DNA of 64,000 nucleotides, taken from contig NC_135143.1 in assembly GCF_051014445.1 (NCBI RefSeq), positions 7,254,001-7,318,000 on the forward strand, written 5' to 3'. The DNA comes from Colletes latitarsis. Its lineage: Eukaryota; Arthropoda; Insecta; Hymenoptera; Colletidae. Shown one piece after another: positions 1-12,003 of this stretch. Every line of letters begins with the position of its first letter. The first letter of the stretch is position 1. A model generated the notes under the pieces. That model was not told the origin of the DNA. It worked only from the letters and a program-made list of their open reading frames with translations, and ran no database searches. Made by a program: the position numbers and the translations under genes.

Positions 1-470
1 TTAACGAAGAGCATCCTTTGCGTCAACATCACCAAAAATTATGATCAATAAAGTATTAAAAAAATAATGCTCAGTGAAATAAAGGAAATTGTCAATATTC
101 TTTGCAAATCTTTGACCACTTGCTATAGTTTAATAGTTTAAGAAGTTATTTTTCAAGAGACACACCACGTCGATGAATTTAACATTTTGTCAAAAAGTCA
201 GCTTTCTCTGAATTTCTATCGTCTTTTAAATGTCCATCTGGGGAATAAGGAAATTACACAAAATTGAATAACTTAAAATAGCATTTTTTATCAGGAAGAA
301 ACTCCCCTTTTTCTTCAAGATAAATTTCGTTTATTCCTATCTTTTAACGAAGAGCATCTTTTGCGTCAACGCCATCACTGTCGATAAAGTACCATAAAAA
401 GAATTCTTTAAAATGAGTTTTTGACCATACGTAATAATTTAATAGATTAAGAAGTAATTTTTGGAAAGAC
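1..470. repeat. Partial tandem duplication, about 310-345 bp
   Basis: TTAACGAAGAGCATCCTTTG at 1 recurs as a close copy at 345. TTTAATAGTTTAAGAAGTTA at about 129 recurs near 439. Confidence 0.8.
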
Positions 471-3254
471 TTGTTTGCCACATGCAATTAAAAGGATAAT
501 TTTCCGCGTTTGCTGTACAAGTTATGTGTTAAATTACAATAAGATTATAGATTTTCGACTTCCTCGGCCTGAGAACAATGAGCTCGAAGATCCTTTAAGA
601 AGGATTAATATTCGTTGTTTTTTACCGGAATGCATATCTCGAGCTTCCTTGAGATTGGATCTACGACAGTGGTAAAAGAATCTCACAATCGAAATCAGCT
701 CGCTCAAAATTCAAATCCCTTCCTAGACATTGGCGTGGGCGTTGACGAAGAAGTTCCTGTTACAAGGAGCGAATTACTACCCCGCTAACAAACAATAGGA
801 TTAAAATACGCGTACGTATTTTATGGTCGCCGTCTATCCGCGTAAAAATTCACTGTTCATTGTTTCATGAATTTACGATGGTGCATTGCCTCTAAATTAT
901 ATTAATAATAATACGAGATTGTGTTTGTATCGTGCGAAACTACATATTTAATTAAAGCATTTATTGTTTATAATCCTACAAACGGAATTCATTTTAATTC
1001 AATTTAAAGCTGACATTCAAAAATAAATCAAAAGACGTCTCAGTTCATTCTAGTTGCTGAAAATTTATTTTAATAACGATATTTTAAACTTTATACATGT
1101 TATTTTTAGACTCTTTGTTGACTATGAATGTACCAAAGAGTGCTCTTTGTAAAATCTTCTTTTTATTCGCATAAATTCCTCGAAATATTCTGAGTAAAAA
1201 AGTATTAGAATATAATGTTTAGGAAATTAATATTTCGTAAAATATCTGCCTGCTCTTATGAGTTATATGAAAAAGTTTTCATCTATTTTCGACTTGTGTT
1301 GAAACGGTGAATCGTATTCTACCTGGCTTCGCTTCTCTTCCTGGCCACCCTGTACAAAATTGTTCGTTAGTCAATGTACATGCTTTATTAGCATACTTGA
1401 TGGCACACAATTTGTCCATACTACCACGGATGCACGAAAGGCACGAGATTTCCAAATGGTAAAATGACATTAACGACACGCATTCTACCAATTGCAACTT
1501 TAGGTTTGACACACTTTGTAAATCTATATTTTTTAATTTGTCAAACTGTTTCAATGAGCAATTTACGGTTCTACTATTCCGTTCGGAAAGAATAGTGAAT
1601 GAATGGATTTTCAAAATCCACAAATATGACAATCTAATTTACAAAATTAAATATGTAAACTGGAGACCAAGATTTTAATTTATAATGTCATATTTGCAAG
1701 TTTTGAAAATCATTGTCTGCCTCTTTCTTAAGACTCAACCAATAGTATGCCACAATGAATTTCTTACTTAATTACATTTCTTTTAATTACATAATATTTA
1801 TTTATAATATTACTTATAATATTTACATAATATCTAATACTTGTTAGATAAAATTTTAGAGTTGTTGTCAATACAGATATATGAATTTTACTACTCTGGT
1901 TCCCTTAATTTGACAACATTATTAGATTGATTACATCCAACATCTATTGTTTAATTATTACTCTAATAAATACTATATTCAATATGTTTTATATTTTTTT
2001 GTATTAACGCTTCAAGATACATCAAATACTTTTTCAAAAATGTACATGTATAATCAGAAATTACATTTTACATCATTAAACTTTGGTGAAGACAATTTTT
2101 CTAATTGCTATAGTGTTGCAACATCAATAAACTCCTACTTGGTACATATTTTCTTCCAATACGAAACTAATATTAAATTTTATGAGACACCCTGTGAGCA
2201 GGCGATGGGATTACACAAAGTTAACTTACAAGCGTCCCTTTATAAATTTAATTAATTACATCTTAAAAAGTGTCGAGTATCTACAGCTTATATTTTATAT
2301 ACACCAAAAGGGAGCAGTTTACTATTATTTTGCAAAAGCATAGTAAAATCGAAATCGAACAATTCGCGTCTTTCAAGCAAAGGTCAAGGCCTTCAACTGG
2401 CTTAGATTTTATCGAAACTTTGCATATTCGTAGATGTAGTTATTCTATTCACGAATATACTATATCATTATGGGTGCAGATACTCAATGGTTAGACTGCG
2501 GATCTTTATGCAAATTCTTATTTTTATTAATAGAATTAATAAAATAGGAGCTTCATAGAGGGTTCTTTTGACCCCTAAATATAATAATTCGTATCTTATT
2601 TAAAGTATTTCTTATATTTTTGCATATTGAGTGCATTCTGTATTTTTTTGAGAATTAAAATTTCCTATAAATGCATAAACATCCGCAGCCTATCAATGGT
2701 TATCGAAATATTTACGATTGAAGCTGTTTGTTGGAATATAATAAGGTCATCCGTAAGATTAGCTTTAACTTTGGAAACGATCGAAGCCTGTTGATTTAAC
2801 AAATAAACTCTGGAAAATTTATAGTTTCATCGAATCCCACTTTTCAATTCCACAATTCGTGTCATTTCCTTGTGAGTATTGTGGTACAATGACGTACACA
2901 TAGAAATAGATTATTATTCTCCAACAAAATAAAAAATACAATAAAGGAAAGTACTCGATCGATTTCGAAAGCCTCTGTATATCCAAAATTTGTGTTACTA
3001 TCTGCTATACATTTTAAGACATTTACCACGTTACTATCGTCCGGCGTTAGTTCACCCTACTTTGGCACACCTTAACATTTCGCTCCCAAGAATTTAATTA
3101 TAATTATATAAAAAGATGAAACCTTTTCAATACATTCGTATTCTCTCAATCCCCTAGCATCATACCGAGTAAATTATTTCCAACCTCTATCCCTCTGCCC
3201 CCTCCCTCCCTGGGTAAACTGAGTACGAAACAATCAACTCCATTAGCTACCCTG
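471..3254. other. AT-rich sequence, no gene supported
   Basis: Open frames such as 1632-1279 (minus, 117 codons) show no domain. A GGCCACCCTGTA transposon-end-like word lies at 1342-1353. No LIM1 motif was found here. Confidence 0.4.
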
Positions 3255-3910
3255 ATACTAACCGTGCAAATATCTCCTCGCTCCCGCCGTAGAATGTCCT
3301 CTTAATCCCGCGAGCAGTTGTCGCGAGATGCAACCGAACAGCGTGCTAAATAGTCGTGGATCTAGCGAGCAGTACCCCGTACTTTGAGCGTCTGGAATGG
3401 GGCGGTGGGGCCACCGGGGTAGTCGCGTGGCCCCATAAGATATCTTCGGGTGTCTGGACGCGGGCGGGGCGAGGGGGTTCCTGAACACAGCCCGTATAAA
3501 CAGCTAGCTCGATCGTCGCCGGAGGAACCGGACGAGGAATCGGGATGCACTTTCCGTGTTCATGAATATGATAATGGGCTAATGGCCACTAGTCGTTGTT
3601 TAATTACCGGTCGCGGCGCACACAACCGACCACACCGGACTCGGCCGTGAAGCCACCGTCGTGCTTCTGCTTGTCGTTGCCAGTGGATGCATCTCCGGGT
3701 GCTCCTCTTGGTGCACCCATAACACCCACCTTTCGAGCCATTCATCTGGCCGTGCGTGCGTGTGTCGTGTACCATGCTCGTGTCTTGCCGCTACACGGCT
3801 ACCGTTTACACCGGCGTAGCTCCCAGCGCTTTTTCGAGCCAAGAACCTGGGGGTAACCGAAGGGCTGGCTGGACTCTCGCGAGTTTCGATTCCTGGTAAC
3901 TTCGTAGACG
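3255..3910. promoter_or_regulatory. GC-rich island, candidate enhancer upstream of or inside Awh
   Basis: CpG-rich block. GATAATGGGCTAATGGCC and GTTTAATTACCGG near 3570-3610 contain several TAAT homeodomain cores. Overlapping ORFs in four frames indicate a lack of stops through GC content rather than coding. Confidence 0.35.
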
Positions 3911-5490
3911 ATTGAAAAACAACCCGTGGGCTCGAGAGATTCGCGACCGAGCACGAACTTTCCGACTGGTCGGTTTGAAGTGAAGCCTCGACGGAAAAGG
4001 GGCGCAGAATTTCGTTGTTTTAGAGGCGAGAAACGGAAAGTTTTACTTTCGTTAAATGGACAGTACCGGGATCCTATTTAATTTAGGTAATTAAATTTGG
4101 CAGTAAACAGCGACTGCTATTCAATTTTAGCTTGCGATATGAATTTTATTATTATCTTTTTTGTCAAATTTGACGTCGAGTGAATTGCAGATTTATTTTA
4201 TTCTGATTGAAATTGTATTTTGTTTTCTGAAACAAGTTTAAATCATTACTTATCAAGATATACAGTGAATTTATCATTTAAAATGAAGTTGATTACATTG
4301 CAAGAGATGTATTATCAACTATCAAGGAAAAACGCAATTACTGTTTGAAACAATTGATTAGAATAGGACTTATACCGTAAGAATAAATTGCACCTAAATT
4401 TTACGAATTATATTGTGCAATTTTTAGGATACTTTATATGCATTGTCGAGGTTCATTATTTCTAATGAATTTTTAAACAAAGTTTGAACGATTGAATAGT
4501 GCAAAATAATTGTTGCGCGAATATATCTGCATACATGATTTTTCCATCATCGATGATAATTATTTGACAACTCATAAATAAAATTCGAACGACTGGCAAT
4601 AGCAAGAAAGAAGTCTAAAAAATGGAGAAAGTGTTAAAGATCAACGAAGTAAGCCATGGAGAACACCTAGGTGAGAGGAATTGTATTAGAAGTGAGGAAG
4701 TGAGGAAGTGAGGAATTGTATTAGAAAGCGCCTCCAGAAAAGAAGAGAAGCTCGGTGGTGCCGAGAAGAGTCGAAGGAAGAGAAACTTGCCTGTCTCGTC
4801 TTGGAAAGTGATCTCCGGTAGCGCATGTTTCGCAGCCACTTGGTCCTTCCTATACTCCCACGAACTCCTGTAGTTGTCTACGAAGAAACAATACAAGAAC
4901 AACGAACAAACTCTGTGATTTTTACTATTTTCATTCGTAATTCTATCGGAAATTAGTTCTACTCGGTTGATGCAAAATTCACAAGAATGAGACGTGGATG
5001 TCATCAGTATAAATGCTTCATGTTAAAAATATTTTAAAATTTTTGTGTACATCCTTTATTATTATTCTTACACTATTATTGCGAAGAGAAAATATTTGAT
5101 TATTTCTTCAATCAAAATGTGATATCAAACAACTGTTTTTACAGCCACCTGCATTATACTTTCCATTTAATCAGACTGTAACCTGCATACAATGTAGAAT
5201 GTGACTTAACATCAAATAACTTTGATACTTATAATTCTTTATAAGTGTAATTTATAATTCATCCTTAACTTTAATTTTTTTGGACATACTTTCAACAAGT
5301 CATTTGTATTGTTCAAGGCTAATTACATTTTAAAGAAATTTTCCCAAGAGGATGACACATTTTAATTTGCTTTTTCAAAATCGGCAACGTCTTGTTTTCA
5401 TTTTTACATGTTTTACATCGTGAGGATCTAAAATTTATCGAGTGCACTATGAAATAATTTAGATACTACTATTAGAAGACGAGATTTTGA
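3911..5490. other. AT-rich sequence
   Basis: No feature recognised apart from a short AGTGAGGAAGTGAGGA duplication near 4690. Confidence 0.35.
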
Positions 5491-5710
5491 CACGCTACCC
5501 ACAAACTAAACGATGCAAGATACAAAGGGAATCATACGTATGCTTCTCCTAACCCCCTCCACTGTTTAGGTTCTTGGCTTGACCCTGATTCTTAACTTTA
5601 GAGGCTCGATTCATGATCGACTTACCCAATAATAACCAAGAACCTAAGAACTGGAAGGAATTATGTGGATACTCCTTGCCTCTTGCGTCGTTTAGTTTAT
5701 AGGTAGTGTG
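5491..5710. mobile_element. Foldback MITE, 220 bp
   Basis: The left end is CACGCTACCCACAAACTAAA and the right end TTTAGTTTATAGGTAGTGTG. A second inverted pair lies further in (TAGGTTCTTGGCTTG and ACCAAGAACCTAAG). Long imperfect hairpin with no coding capacity. Confidence 0.7.
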
Positions 5711-6004
5711 CCATCATCTCGACCCCAAATAGTACTAGATAATAGATAGATTCGAAAAATAACACCAATAAGTTGGATGTTTCAGCATCAAAAGCAAGTG
5801 CAAATAAACAATTTAAATAGCACAGGATTAAGAAAGCATGGGCAATTACACTTCACTATATAGAATGAGTAAACATGTAAACAAAAAGTCATCTTAAGCC
5901 TACTAGGCAAGGATTAAATAAATAAATAATACAAAAATAACAAATTTAAATAGTTTTGTTGAAATACTACGTGTTCTAGGAAATTTTCTAACGAAGAAGT
6001 CCAG

Positions 6005-8735
6005 AAACTATGCCACCACGTAATCAATTCATGAGTTGCTCTATATTTCTTCATGTTTATTTGTTGCTTTTCATAATAGCTTTGTTCAAATATTAAGTGC
6101 TCTAAGAAGCCTTGTTGGGAAAACTACTATAAATCAGAGATGCCAGATTCAGTACCCGGTGCCCTACTCACACATACCAGGTCACGCGTACGTGAGCTCC
6201 TAGAGTTTCGGAAAGTCGACAAAGGCAAACTGACGCATGCTCTCTTTCTCGATTCTCCGAAGTTGCCCGAAGTAATTTCGGACAGCCTCATGAGAGTCGA
6301 GAGAGAAAGGCTCACATTTGCCGTCTCGCTCTTAACAACTTAAATCCGACCTCCCGTCTACGGCATACGATTCAGAATCTCGACTGCCCAAGTATTTTTA
6401 CTTGCCTTTCCTAGAGTTCATTACTGAACTCTGCAAATTACTCCTGGTTTCTATTTGCCTCTGATGACCTCTGATGACCAGTGCTGACAAAAGTACAGAA
6501 CTCCCGACAACTTTTGACACCATACAGCGACTATTACTGACTGCTCCTGATTACTGCTTGCCTCTGTTGGACTCTGCTGACCATCGCTTATATTTCTGAC
6601 AACCTATAACGTTTACTACTGACTTCTGCTAACCTCTGTTGGTCTTTGCTGATCTCTGTCAGCGTGTGCTTGTCTCTGCTGAACTTTCCTGGCCTCTGCC
6701 GAATGCTACTGACCACTGCAGGTATTTCTGATAATGTATAACGATTAATACTTACTACTGCATGCCCCTACAAGTCTCTGCTTGCCTTTGCAGGTTTCTG
6801 CTTGCCTTTGCATGCCTCTGCTGGCCTCTGCTGTACACTGCTGACCACCCCTGATGCTTCTGATATCGTATAACGCTTACTACTTGCTACTATTCGCCCC
6901 TGGTGATCTCTGCTTGCCACTGCATGCCTCTGCTCGTCTCTGCTGACCGCTGCTGACCACCTCTAATACTTCTGACAACATATAACGCTTACTACTTGCT
7001 ACTATTCGCCCCTGGTGATCTCTGCTGACCGCTGCTGACCACTGCTGACCACCGTTTATATTTCTGGCAACGTACAATGATTACTACTGGCTACTGCCAC
7101 CCTCTGCTGACCTCTGCCAACATCTCCCGACGTCAGCTGACCATCGCTGACCACTGCTGACCGTTGCTTACAAATTGTGACACGATGTAATATAATATAA
7201 TATGTTCATATGTATTAAAGTGTTGTATAATGTAAATCTATGGCAATAAATGATATAATTTCAAAGAATTCTATGTATTCTCATCATTTCTACCCTTCTT
7301 TTCCTATCGAAATCATTCCCTTAGTTATAAGACACTCCGAATCTTTTAAAATTTTGTAAATTCCCCGGAAAGATTTCAAATTTCCCGCCGTCAGGCATTT
7401 TTGCGAATTCCTGGAAATGACGTAATTTCTAAGAATTCCTGAAAATTCTCAGAATCCCTGGAACTTACCGGCGTCCCTGAAACTTCTCGGAATCCCTGAA
7501 ATTTCCAAGAAGCTTCAGGCAACGGCAAAAATTCCGGCCTGAATTTTTCGATAAAAATTTTAAAGAGCTATTACGTAATATTACGTAATTTTTGCCGAAA
7601 AATTCCGGCCGCAAAAAATTCTAAAGACCTATTACGTAATGTTACGTAATATTATGTAATATTTTTGCCGAAAAATTCCGGCCGGAGAAATTTTAAAGAG
7701 CTATTGCTATATAAGAGAAATTTTAAAGAGCTAATTTGGAGAGGGAAAGAGGGATAAAAAATGATGAGAATACATAGAATTCTTTGAAATTATATCATTT
7801 ATTGTCATAGATTTACATTATACAAAACTTTAATACATATAAACATATTATATTATATTACATCATGTCACAAGTTGTCAGCAACGGTCAGCAGTGGTCA
7901 GCGATGGTCAGCTGACGTCGGGAGATGTTGACAGAGACCAGTTTAGGTCGGGAGATGCTGGCAGAGGTCAGCAGAGGGTAGCAGTAGCCAGTAGTAATCG
8001 TTTTACGTTGTCAGAAATATAGGCAGTTGTCAGCAGAGGCCAGCAGAGGCTGGGGGAGGCTAACAGTAGCCAGTCGTAATCGTTATACGTTGTCAAAAAT
8101 TCCAGGAGTGGTCAGCAGCGGTCAGCAGAGGCCAGTGGAGACCTGTTGATGGGAGGTCGGATATTAGTTGTTCAAGAGCGAGAAGGGAAGTGTGAGCCTT
8201 TCTCTCTCGACTCCCACGAGACTGTCCGAACTTACTTCGGGCAACTTCGGAGAATCGAGAAAGAGGGCATGCGTCATTTTGCCTTTGTCGGGTTTCCGAA
8301 ACTCCACGAGCTCACGTACGCGTGATCTGACATAGTGTGAGAGAGCACCTTCGGTACCTTTCTGGCATTTCTGCTATAAACTATGCTACCACGTAATCAA
8401 TTCGTGAGTTACTCTATGTTTCTTCGCGTTTACTCGTCACTTTCCACCTTCTCATAATAGCTTCATATAAATATGAAGCGTTCAGGAAAACTTCTAGGGA
8501 AAACTACTACAAACTATGCTAGCACGTAATCAATTCGTGAGTTACTCCATGTTTCTTCGCGTTTACTTCTCACTTTCCACCTTCTCATAACAGCTTCATA
8601 TAAATATGAAGCGTTCAGGAAAACTTGTTGGGAAAACTACTATAAACTATGCTACCACGTGATCAATTCATGAGTTACTCTATGTTTCTCCGCGTTTACT
8701 CGTCACTTTCCACCTTTTCATCCGTGGTCTCAGCT
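6005..8735 (+). repeat. 135-bp tandem array split by a hAT-like element
   Basis: Units beginning ACTATGCYACCACGTAATCA occur at about 6007, 8383, 8516 and 8651, ending GGGAAAACTACTATAAA. The first unit is separated from the others by the element at 6135-8373, so the array predates the insertion. Confidence 0.85.
6135..8373. mobile_element. hAT-like foldback element, 2.24 kb, with 8-bp target duplication
   Basis: The ends are CAGAGATGCCAGA and its inverted form ...TCTGGCATTTCTG, typical of hAT termini. The flanks are CTATAAAT (6127-6134) and CTATAAAC (8374-8381), an 8-bp duplication differing in one base; it fits the hAT preference for T at position 2 and A at position 7. Both arms are long inverted repeats (about 1.2 and 0.6 kb). 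They consist of 200 unique bp followed by dozens of degenerate TCTGCTGACC units and then a shared AT block ending in ATGATATAATTTCAAAGAAT. The 430-bp centre has ATTACGTAAT and CCGAAAAATTCCGGCCG repeats. No transposase is present. Confidence 0.8.
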
Positions 8736-9300
8736 CTTTCTCTCCCCTTTTTCTATCCTTTCTTCCACTTCCCCCTTATCGTATCGTCCGTTTGCTCCTT
8801 TTCTCCACCGCGGCTATCTCTCGTTCTTTTTTCCCTTGTATCCCTCTTCCAGCGGCGCGACGTGCTCCGCTGCGCAAGTTTACATACACGCAAACATACT
8901 CTTCGGAGTCGCAGCTCGCGCTTCGGGGTCCAGGAGTCGTTTATTTGCCACGGGGACGACATACCCTCGCCTCCTTCCAGGTAAACGCGCGTTCGTGCGC
9001 GACGCCTTATCTAAGAGCGCGGCGGAGTGCTCTCTCATTGGAAGTACGAATTATTTCTGCGACCATTCACGCGATCAGGCTCATGGCCGCGGCATTGCCT
9101 ACGCCGATAATCGCTCGTGGCGGAGGCCGGTGCGAATATCAAAGGGCAACACTTTTGGCGCTCGAACAATCTCTTTTTCCGTGCGATGCCTTCCGTTTTC
9201 GTCTTTGTGATTTTATTCCACGATACCGAGTGCACGATAATAAATGATTAACGCTTCGGTCCTGCGTTTCTGAAATTCAGCTCACAAGGGGGCGTAAGAT
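8736..9300. promoter_or_regulatory. GC-rich island, candidate enhancer or 5' exon region
   Basis: CpG-rich block. A plus-strand donor-like CTTCCAG then GTAAACG occurs at about 8981. Overlapping frames of 66-151 codons on both strands have no known domain. Confidence 0.3.
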
Positions 9301-10199
9301 GTAGCTAACAGTGTACCAAAATGGCGGCACTTTCGGTTCACTCCAATGAAAAGAAAATTTTCTCAACGTTAGAAAGCAATGGAATCTTTGCAGAAAACAG
9401 TGTTACTGTCAAGAATCTAGTTTTTCAGGAGAAAACTTTGATTTAAAAATTTGAGACTTTAGTTATCAATCAAAGTATTAATTACTTACGATTCACCATA
9501 TTTGTGAATTTTATTTCTAGGTTAATTTAAGAATTTTTTTGAATCGACGGTCCGTTATTATGTACTATTTCATGAACAATTACTTCTTTAGAATTATTAA
9601 AAACGTTCCTTTTCTTAAATCTTATTTGTTTGCATAGTGATTTATGGTAATTCTTGAAAATAATTTTGTTTTATACGTAGCGAAAATATGAATCGAAAAT
9701 GTAGAATAAAATTTGTTCATGCGAGGCATTGGTTTGAAGACAAAAACGACTTTGAAAACATGTTGGATATGGCTCAAGCAGAATGTTTTGATTTCCCATA
9801 TTTCTTTGGAATAGATTAATAGAACAGAATTCTATTAACTTGTTATAACATTATTACCTAAGATATTCCTCAAAATATTGTCCATTTTTATGCACACATA
9901 ATCTTCTAAATAAGTTCAAATGCAATACAATGCAGTCCAATACAAACGATATTGCTTTATATTATTCTTTTCTCAAAATTCAAAGTACCAGAATGCTCTG
10001 ACAGAGTCTGTTGTATCGAGACAATCCAATACGTGCTCCACAAATTTCCAAATTTGCATTCCTCGAAAACAAAGCCTCGAATTGAAAAATTTTACACTAC
10101 ATTTTCGATTCATTTTTTGATTTAGAACCGCCACGTTAGTGTTTTCACCACCGTTTATGGGACACATTCTTGCATTGTAGGAAAAATTGTTCCACAATA
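9301..10199. other. AT-rich sequence
   Basis: No feature recognised. Confidence 0.35.
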
Positions 10200-10640
10200 A
10201 TAATTGATATCGCAGCTACTCACGCGAGCGTCCGATTCAACGCTTCATTAATCGCGTAGGCTGGCGATTACTAATAGCGCTAGGGAGTAGTAGATTCCAC
10301 ACCAGGAAATCCGCGGGAACTTTGCGTTTTCCTCGCGAGAGGACCTCTCGATAGTTGGCTTATCGACACCTCAATACGCGCACACGCGCGTAGGGATGGG
10401 AATCGTCTGCGTTAAACGCTGTTCGCCGGATACATTTGTTAGAGGCGAGAATGCCTTGGAAGCTAAATCCTTCTCCGAGCTTCCATCGTAAAATTTATTG
10501 GCGCTATTGCCGCAGGTGGCCGCGTGCTGCGTGCGTGTAAATTCTTTATGACCGCGTCTGATTTTCCTGCGCAGGACGGTATCGTTAGTCACAGTCTCCG
10601 CGTTGGAAAAACTATGAAATTTACCCCGTGAGTTTCTGCA
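10200..10640. promoter_or_regulatory. GC-rich island within 1.2 kb upstream of Awh LIM2 exon
   Basis: CpG-rich block with CATTAATCGCG and GCGATTACTAATAGCGC (paired TAAT-type cores) and CGCGCACACGCGCG. It probably lies inside the LIM1-LIM2 intron of Awh and is a candidate intronic enhancer. Confidence 0.35.
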
Positions 10641-10906
10641 AACAGAATTAAGAGACTGCGACATTGTAACATACTGAAAAGTAAGGTAGCGTTTGAACAT
10701 TTTTTCCTGCGGATTACTGTTGTATTTTATCAAATGTTTATGTACTGCGCGAAAGTGCATACAATAAAGTATAAATAAGCCGAATTTCGTTGGAATATTT
10801 TAATTTGCTCGAAAGTTATGTCAATCGAAGTCACACTGTTTGTAATAAATACTTAAATAGATTTTAAGCGTGAAATAAATTCCCGTTATATTTTAATTTT
10901 AGTTAC

Positions 10907-11710
10907 GTATATATAATAAAAAGTAATTTGTATTTTCTTTATTATTCGTAAATTTATTAAACTGAAAGTCTTTAAATTAAGCTTAAAATATTCGTCGATA
11001 CATATTGTACAATATTTTCTGCGTGGAACTGTACATTTCTCCAACCTTATTGACGAATTCAATTGTTTTTTATTCGTAGAACTTTCCCTGTATAAAGTTA
11101 ATTCATATTTAAAGGAGATAATATTTACGAAATAGCACATCATAACATTCATGAACCAATAATGCTCTGGTAGGTTCAATATAAATGCAGGGTTTGACGT
11201 CGTTTGGATTAGTTTGATTTGCTTCAAATTGAAGCAAAGTTGCCAGTCTACCTTGGACAGGTATGACATAGCACATTATAATACTCACGAGTCACACTAC
11301 CTTGGATGATTCGATACAAATACAAGGTTTAACGCCGTTTGGGCTAGTTTGAAGCAAGTTTGAGGGAGTCCTGTTGGAAGTACGGGCGAATATACGTCAT
11401 AATTTGTATTTCCTTTATTATTTGTAGAAGTTACACAAATTTATTAAACTGAAAGTCCACATCCTGTAACTAAGCTTACCTAAAATATTCGTTGATACAT
11501 ATTGTATGATATTTTCTGGGTGTGACTACATTTCTCCAACTTTATTAACGAATTCAATTGTTTTTTATTCGTAGAACTTTCCCTGTATAAAGTTTCTTCA
11601 TATTTAAAGAAGATAATATTTACGAAATAGCACATCATAACATTCATGAACTAATAATGCTTTGGTAGGTTCGATATAAATGCAAGGTTTGACGTCGCTT
11701 GGGTTAGTTT
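10907..11710 (+). repeat. Local direct duplication (about 490-bp spacing) upstream of Awh LIM2
   Basis: 10915-11240 and about 11405-11715 align well. Both contain TTTATTAAACTGAAAGTC, ACGAATTCAATTGTTTTTTA, GAACTTTCCCTGTATAAAGT and AAATAGCACATCATAACATT. Only one equivalent unit is present at the minus-strand paralogue. Confidence 0.85.
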
Positions 11711-11785
11711 GAAGCAAATCTAAGGAAATTCCGTTGGGAATACGTACAAAATATATATAAAGGTAGGCTGTTTTTAATTTTCCAG
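11262..11785 (+). repeat. Intron segment upstream of Awh LIM2 exon, inverted copy of 25273-25800
   Basis: This is the plus-strand partner of the duplicated intron. Its left boundary, at ACAGGTATGACATAGCACAT, corresponds to the position where a transposon interrupts the other copy. The segment also resembles 10907-11261 in direct orientation, so the plus copy carries an additional local tandem duplication. Confidence 0.9.
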
Positions 11786-12003
11786 AACTTTTGGCGCAAA
11801 GTGTGCGAAATGTGGGCGCAGCGTGGGTGCTGGGGATTGGGTGAGGAGAGCCAGAGAGAGGGTTTATCACTTGGCTTGCTTTGCCTGCGACGCTTGTTCC
11901 CGTCAGCTGTCCACCGGGGAACAGTTTGCCCTCCTAGACGCCAGGCTACTGTGCAAAGCTCACTATCTCGACGTCGTCGAAGGCAACAACACTTCTTCCG
12001 ATG
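11786..12003 (+). CDS. Awh: Awh exon: second LIM domain
   Basis: The exon starts after the polypyrimidine/AG acceptor ending at 11785 and ends at the GTAAGA donor at 12004. It enters in phase 2 and leaves in phase 1. It encodes a complete LIM zinc finger pair: CAKC, then HLAC, FAC and DAC, then CKAH. The WVRRARERVYHLACFACD core and LSTGEQFAL are typical of Awh/Lhx6/8. The 72 residues from the Thr after the acceptor to TSS are identical to the minus-strand copy, and the DNA differs only at silent positions (about 24, mostly in the 3' half). Confidence 0.92.

Noticed and set aside
1279..1632. 117-codon minus-strand frame with several Cys.
   Set aside because: No domain, no splice context, AT-driven composition, and it overlaps a transposon-end-like GGCCACCCTGTA word.
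3258..3856. Overlapping ORFs on both strands in a GC-rich block.
   Set aside because: Four frames are open at once, which reflects low stop density in GC-rich DNA; none shows a domain.
6880..7077. Short ORF in the TCTGCTGACC repeats.
   Set aside because: It is a by-product of the short-period repeat in the foldback arm.
8649..9247. Frames of 111-151 codons.
   Set aside because: Repeat-derived start, low-complexity Ser/Arg content and no domain; treated as a GC-rich non-coding island.
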